Positions 60,224 through 64,000 of a stretch of DNA of 64,000 nucleotides are shown here, one piece after another. How positions within the stretch are numbered: the stretch's first letter is position 1; every line of letters starts with the position of its first letter. A program made the translations under genes and the position numbers. Origin of the DNA: Streptomyces sp. KL109B (GTDB lineage: Bacteria; Actinomycetota; Actinomycetes; Streptomycetales; Streptomycetaceae); contig NZ_JASERL010000017.1 in NCBI RefSeq assembly GCF_030766935.1, positions 62,001 through 126,000 of the forward strand, written 5' to 3'. The notes beneath the pieces were generated by a model. The model did no database searches, was not told the origin of the DNA, and saw only the letters and a program-made list of their open reading frames with translations.

Positions 60224-60344
60224 CAGTGTTCACTCCAAGATCGGGTCCGTCGGCGTCGACCCCGAGCATACGAGGAGGTGAGCGGGGTGTTGACGCGAGG
60301 ACCGACAGGTGGACGGCCGCAGACCGGGGCACCTGGTGATCGCC

Positions 60345-60360
60345 TGGGGGATTTCCCCCA
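60345..60360. promoter_or_regulatory. Perfect dyad upstream of the Tat hydrolase gene
   Basis: TGGGGGATTTCCCCCA has 7-bp perfect arms and a TT centre, 58 bp before the ATG at 60419. It may be an operator in the 195-bp divergent region. Confidence 0.45.
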
Positions 60361-60418
60361 AGGAGAAGTGGAGGCTGGCCGGATGGTGCGTCGGACGTCA
60401 CACCGCGAATCTTGAGCC

Positions 60419-61678
60419 ATGGACGAACACGGCACGATCTCGACGAGCAGGCCGGCGCGGCGCAGCGTACTCGCGGCGGGCGCGGCGCTGTTGACCATGG
60501 GCGCGTCCCCGGTGGCGGCGGCCTCGGCCTCGTCCTCGAAGCAGGCGGCCCCGCGGCGGGTGCGGCTGCGGTTGCCCGCTCCGACGGGGCCGCATCCGGT
60601 GGGGAGGGTGGCGCTGCGCCTCGTGGACCGCTCCCGCCGCGATCCCTGGACGGCGGCTCCCGTACGGGAGTTGATGGTCGACGTGCGCTATCCCGCGCGG
60701 ACGGTGACCGGGCACGGGCGGGCGCCGCAGATGACGGCACGGGAGGCGGAGCGCTTCGACCGGCTCAACAACTTCGGGGGCCTGCCCGCGGGCCGCGTCG
60801 ACTGGGCGGCCACGCGTACGTTCGCCCACACCGGCGCGCCGTTGGACCGCCGCGAGGCGTACCCCGTGGTGCTGTACTCCCCGGGTGTCCTGGACCCGCG
60901 CTCCCTGGGCACGACGCTCACCGACGATCTGGCCTCGCGCGGCTATGTGGTGATCGCGATCGACCACCCCTACGACGTGTCGGCGGTGGAGTTCCCGGGT
61001 GGGCGGGTGGTCGGCTCCCGGCTCCCGCAGGAGTTCGAGAGGGCGCAACAGGCGGGCCCGGCAGCGGTGACCGCGCTCCTGAAGAAGACATCGGCCGTCC
61101 GCGTCGCCGACGCCCGCTTCGTCCTTGATGTGGTGCGGAGGGCCTTCGACACGCACCGGCTGCGCAGGGCGCCGATCGGCATGTTCGGCCAGTCCGCCGG
61201 TGGCTTCGCGGCGCTGCAGACCCTGCACGACGACGAGCGCCTCGCCGCGGCCGCGAACCTCGACGGGGTGCTCGCCTACGTACAGGACGACCACGACGAG
61301 GGCGGCCTGTCGACCGTCGCGGCCGAGGGCGTGCACCGGCCGGCGCTCCTGATGGGCAGCGCGGGCAACGACCGGACGACCGTCCCCTCCTGGCGGGAAC
61401 TGTGGCGCCACAGCACCGGATGGCGCCTCGACCTCACCCTGCGCGACTCCCGGCACGCCACGTACACGGACGCGACGACCCTGCTCCCACAGATCGCCTC
61501 CCGCCTCGACCTGCCGCGCGAACAGCTGACGCAGTGGGTGGGCACAGTGCCCGCCCATCGGGCGGTCGCGGCCCAACGGGCGTATGTGGCCGCCTTCTTC
61601 GACCGCTGGCTGCGCGGCGAATCCGGGGCGCTGCTGGACGGGCCGTCGCCCAAGTACCGGGAGGTCGCCTTCATATGA
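60419..61678 (+). CDS. Tat-exported alpha/beta hydrolase, PAF-acetylhydrolase-like
   Basis: A 419-residue hydrolase. The N-terminus has the Tat motif ARRSVLAAG (about residues 14-21). The nucleophile is S259 in MFGQSAGGF, and RHATYTD carries the likely His. The region ELMVDVRYPAR and VVLYSPGVLDPRS fits the PAF-AH/dienelactone group. It would cleave esters outside the cell. A strong hairpin follows the stop. Confidence 0.87.
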   Translation: MDEHGTISTSRPARRSVLAAGAALLTMGASPVAAASASSSKQAAPRRVRLRLPAPTGPHPVGRVALRLVDRSRRDPWTAAPVRELMVDVRYPARTVTGHGRAPQMTAREAERFDRLNNFGGLPAGRVDWAATRTFAHTGAPLDRREAYPVVLYSPGVLDPRSLGTTLTDDLASRGYVVIAIDHPYDVSAVEFPGGRVVGSRLPQEFERAQQAGPAAVTALLKKTSAVRVADARFVLDVVRRAFDTHRLRRAPIGMFGQSAGGFAALQTLHDDERLAAAANLDGVLAYVQDDHDEGGLSTVAAEGVHRPALLMGSAGNDRTTVPSWRELWRHSTGWRLDLTLRDSRHATYTDATTLLPQIASRLDLPREQLTQWVGTVPAHRAVAAQRAYVAAFFDRWLRGESGALLDGPSPKYREVAFI

Positions 61679-61709
61679 AGGGGCCGCGGTGTGGCGCACC
61701 GCGGCCCCT
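61679..61709. terminator. Bidirectional hairpin between hydrolase and MerR genes
   Basis: AGGGGCCGCGGTG and CACCGCGGCCCCT form a perfect 13-bp stem with a 5-nt loop, touching the hydrolase stop and 5 bp from the MerR stop. Confidence 0.85.
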
Positions 61710-61713
61710 CCGC

Positions 61714-62061
61714 TCAGCTGTAGTAGGCGATCTTGTCGTCGAGGACCTCCATGGCCCGGCGCAGCGCCGCCACCCGTCGCTCCAGATCCGCGCGACGCTC
61801 ACGAAGGAAGGTGACCCGGTCCTGCGCGGAGTGCTCGGCGCGCAGCATCGCCACGAAGGCGCGCAGGTCCGCGATGCCGAGGCCGGCGTCGCGGAAGCAG
61901 GTGACGAGGCCGATCCAGAAGATGTCGTCCTCGGTGTACTGCCTGCGCCCGCCGACGGTCCGATGGATCGGGCCGATCAGCCCCTCGCGCTCGTAGTAGC
62001 GCAGCGTGTCGATGGAGACGCCGGTGCGGTCGGCGGCCGCGGCCGGGGTGTGGCTGGTCAT
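61714..62061 (-). CDS. MerR family transcriptional regulator
   Basis: A 115-residue MerR protein: HTH VSIDTLRYYEREGLIGPI and a short coiled dimerisation helix, without metal cysteines. It follows the aldo-keto reductase gene by 22 bp in the same direction and probably controls it through the dyad at 63055-63070. Its ligand is unknown, perhaps an aldehyde or redox stress. Confidence 0.88.
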   Translation of the reverse strand: MTSHTPAAAADRTGVSIDTLRYYEREGLIGPIHRTVGGRRQYTEDDIFWIGLVTCFRDAGLGIADLRAFVAMLRAEHSAQDRVTFLRERRADLERRVAALRRAMEVLDDKIAYYS

Positions 62062-62083
62062 GGAGCTCCTAGGAGGGGCGGTG

Positions 62084-63037
62084 TCAGCGCGCTTCGGTGA
62101 TGCGTGCCAGGTGGTCGTCGTCGAGCCGCACGTGGCTCGCGGCGAGCGCCTGCTCGATGTGCTCCACGCGGCTCGCGCCGACCATGGGGTCGATGCCCTG
62201 CCGCATCAGCCAAGCGAGGACGACCTGGTTCGGTGCGGCCGAGAGTTCGCGGGCGACCTCCCGCAGGACGGCGAGCACGCGGGTGGTGCCGGGGTGATCG
62301 TAGGTCTCCGGCAGCGGTTTGTCCGCCCGTTCGTACGCACCCCAGATCAGCGAGCTGTACGACCACACGGACAGGCCCTCCGAGCGCGCGAGGTCCAAGT
62401 CCTCGACGGTGAGCAGGCGGTGGGCGGACTCCGGGAGCGGGGCGAGGGGGCGCGGCTGGAGGAGCGAGTGGCGCAACTGCAGGGCCGTCCACGGCTCCAC
62501 GCCCTGCTCGCGCGCGAGCGACCGGGCCCGTTCCACGCGCCAGGCGGCGTGGTTCGCCGCCCCGACCCGCAGGGCCATGCCCTTGGTGACGAGCTCGCCG
62601 AAGGCGCCGACCGTCTCCTCCAGTGGCACGGTGCGGTCCTCGGCATGGGCCCAGAGCAGGTCCACGTGATCGACACCGAGGCGCTCCAGGCTCTCCTCCG
62701 CGCCGGTGCGGACGGCGGGGGCGGACAGGCCCTCGGCGCTGTCCGGCCAGGAGTGCGGCACGAGCGGGTTCTGTCTGACCTTGGTCGCGATCCGTACCCT
62801 GTCGCGCACGCCGGGGCGGGCCCGGAGCCACGCGCCGATGGTGCGCTCGCTCGCGCCGCCGGTTCCGCTGGGATCGGCCCAGAAGGAGTAGCAGTTGGCG
62901 GTGTCGAGCCAGACGCCGCCGCCCGCGACGAAGGCGTCGAGGATCGCGAAGGCCCGGTCGGCGGTGACGCGGGTGCCGAAGTCCATGGTCCCGAGGACGA
63001 TTTCGGGGTGAGTGGTGTTCCTGTGCGTGGTGTTCAT
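62084..63037 (-). CDS. Aldo-keto reductase
   Basis: A 317-residue (beta/alpha)8 NAD(P)H reductase. The catalytic region has WLDTANCYSFWAD (Asp and Tyr) and the active-site Lys in IATKVRQN, and a substrate His in WAHAEDR. ATG 63037 is preferred to ATG 63046 because a MerR-type promoter with 19-bp spacing would start the message there (leaderless). It lies in an operon with the MerR gene. Likely role: aldehyde detoxification. Confidence 0.88.
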   Translation of the reverse strand: MNTTHRNTTHPEIVLGTMDFGTRVTADRAFAILDAFVAGGGVWLDTANCYSFWADPSGTGGASERTIGAWLRARPGVRDRVRIATKVRQNPLVPHSWPDSAEGLSAPAVRTGAEESLERLGVDHVDLLWAHAEDRTVPLEETVGAFGELVTKGMALRVGAANHAAWRVERARSLAREQGVEPWTALQLRHSLLQPRPLAPLPESAHRLLTVEDLDLARSEGLSVWSYSSLIWGAYERADKPLPETYDHPGTTRVLAVLREVARELSAAPNQVVLAWLMRQGIDPMVGASRVEHIEQALAASHVRLDDDHLARITEAR

Positions 63038-63054
63038 GCGCCCCATGCTCGGAT

Positions 63055-63075
63055 CTGGAGCGCGCTCCAGGTCAA
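63055..63075 (-). promoter_or_regulatory. MerR-type promoter with perfect dyad
   Basis: On the minus strand TTGACC (63075-63070) is followed by CTGGAGCGCGCTCCAG (63070-63055), a perfect 16-bp dyad within a 19-bp spacer and a weak -10 (GAGCAT). This long-spacer layout is the mark of MerR-activated promoters. Confidence 0.65.
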
Positions 63076-63115
63076 GGGCCGATGTCGCGGGCGGCCCCCG
63101 ACCCGGACCTTCGGT

Positions 63116-63994
63116 TCAGGAACGCAGCCCGAGCGCCGCCGTCGTGGCGTCGGCCATCGCCGACTCGCCCAGCGCGTTGGGGTGCACAGGGACGAAGTTC
63201 GTTCCGAACAGGGCCGGTTCGACCCAGCGGGTGCCGATCGGCTGGCAGGCGTCGTGGCCCTCGGAGGACTGGGAGAAGTCCACATACGTCGAGCCGGTCT
63301 CGTTCGCGGCACGCTGTACCGCGCTGTTGAGGTGGGCCTGGATGTCGCGCACGTACGGGACGTCGCCGGTCGCGAGCGGCATCTTCGCGAAGCAGCCCTT
63401 CTGCGCGGCCGACGGCATGATCCACGGGTAGCCGAGCACGGCGACCCGCGCGTTCGGCGCCTTGTCCTTCACCGCCCGAAGCGCGGTCTTCAGCGCCGGA
63501 TAGGTCTTGTTGTCGATGTCGTCGCTGAACTTGTCGCCGTTCAGGGACTGGCACGGGTGGCCCTGGCCTCCCGAGGCGATGCCCGCCGCGGCGCAGGACA
63601 GGATGGTGCTGATGAAGGTGTTGTTGTCGTTGCCGCCGATGGTGAGGGTCACCAGGTCGGTGTCCGGGCCGAGCGCGTCCAGCTGCGGCGGCACGCCCGG
63701 GTACTGGGCCCCGGCGAAGTCCTTCGTCTGCGCGCCGCCGCACGTCACGTCCTTGAGCGTGGCGCCGGTGCGCTCCGCGATGACGTGCGGATAGTTGGCG
63801 GTGGAGCGGGCGCACAGGGGGCTCGCCTTCGGGTCGAGCGGGAGCACGCCGGAAGCGGCGCTGTAGCTGTCGCCCAGGGCGACGTACGAGAGGGGTTCGG
63901 GGCTCGCGTGCGCCGGGGACGCGAGGGTGACGAGGGCGGCGCCGGTCGTGGCCGCGAGGGCGGTGAGTCTGACGCTGAACGCGCGTTTCGCCAT
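63116..63994 (-). CDS. Secreted SGNH/GDSL esterase
   Basis: A 292-residue exported SGNH hydrolase. Signal peptide about 1-30 (PAHA), block I GDSYSAAS with S43, block III IGGNDNN and the late VPVHPNALG with the catalytic His. The usual Asp three residues before the His is missing, as in the Streptomyces scabies esterase where a backbone carbonyl replaces it. It would cleave esters or lipids outside the cell. Its promoter lies beyond the window edge. Confidence 0.9.
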   Translation of the reverse strand: MAKRAFSVRLTALAATTGAALVTLASPAHASPEPLSYVALGDSYSAASGVLPLDPKASPLCARSTANYPHVIAERTGATLKDVTCGGAQTKDFAGAQYPGVPPQLDALGPDTDLVTLTIGGNDNNTFISTILSCAAAGIASGGQGHPCQSLNGDKFSDDIDNKTYPALKTALRAVKDKAPNARVAVLGYPWIMPSAAQKGCFAKMPLATGDVPYVRDIQAHLNSAVQRAANETGSTYVDFSQSSEGHDACQPIGTRWVEPALFGTNFVPVHPNALGESAMADATTAALGLRS

Positions 63995-64000
63995 CTGTTG

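Noticed and set aside
57044-60415. A 1123-codon plus-strand ORF over the FUSC gene and its neighbours
   Set aside because: It is a GC-rich antisense shadow; its amino acids are Arg/His/Val/Asp-rich without family motifs, while the minus strand holds clear families.
1-64000. CRISPR arrays, insertion sequences, phage genes and secondary-metabolite megasynthases
   Set aside because: None of the expected repeat-spacer patterns, transposase motifs, integrases or KS/A-domain motifs were found.

Overview
The window reads as chromosomal DNA of a Streptomyces (or very close actinomycete): very high GC, many GTG starts, start/stop overlaps of the GTGA or ATGA type, secreted chitin and glucan hydrolases with FN3/discoidin modules, a probable DasR-type operator, mycothiol-style DinB proteins and many TetR/MarR/GntR/MerR regulators. 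About 60 protein genes are supported. No rRNA, tRNA, CRISPR, insertion sequence, prophage or polyketide/peptide synthetase cluster was seen. The left edge cuts a CYP102-type P450; the right edge falls just beyond a complete secreted esterase.

Layout. 1-7.2 kb: truncated CYP102 P450 with a divergent TetR and a long dyad between them, a MarR-MFS pair, a stomatin-like protein, a HemK-like methyltransferase and small proteins. 7.2-15 kb: phosphatase/TetR pair with a divergent EamA exporter and two operators, a RibD-like enzyme with reversed domain order, a xi-class GST, VOC proteins, AsnB. 15-18 kb: a compact phosphonate-catabolism module (FAD amine oxidase, GntR, phosphonatase-like hydrolase). 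17.9-28.2 kb: phosphoglucomutase, a ClpN-HTH protein, a 1437-residue GH87-like glucanase, cupin, OsmC and a GH18 chitinase with a DasR-like site inside its promoter. 28-32 kb: DinB protein and small secreted proteins including two I36-type inhibitors. 32-37 kb: light-response locus (ECF sigma litS-like, B12-type MerR litR-like, photolyase, SDR-DUF2867). 37-44 kb: unrecognised membrane protein, HATPase, FAD-linked oxidase, NodB-like lipoprotein, USP, FBP protein. 44.5-46.4 kb: encapsulin shell and its DyP peroxidase cargo. 46.4-54.3 kb: zinc alcohol dehydrogenase, P450, tryptophanyl-tRNA synthetase behind a Trp-codon leader/attenuator, MerR, DUF4188, cyclophilin, S37 tripeptidyl aminopeptidase. 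54.3-57.8 kb: a four-gene translationally coupled operon (nucleoside phosphorylase, amidohydrolase, molybdopterin enzyme, flavin reductase). 57.9-64 kb: FUSC exporter, Tat hydrolase, aldo-keto reductase with MerR, GDSL esterase.

Two themes cut across the genes. First, short tandem duplications (9-19 bp) sit on or next to the stop codons of several unrelated genes, and in most of them each copy carries its own stop triplet. Second, several promoters are placed so that the mRNA would start at the start codon (leaderless): the ClpN-HTH gene, litR, the Trp leader peptide and the aldo-keto reductase gene. These were found by reading the sequence and were not tested computationally.
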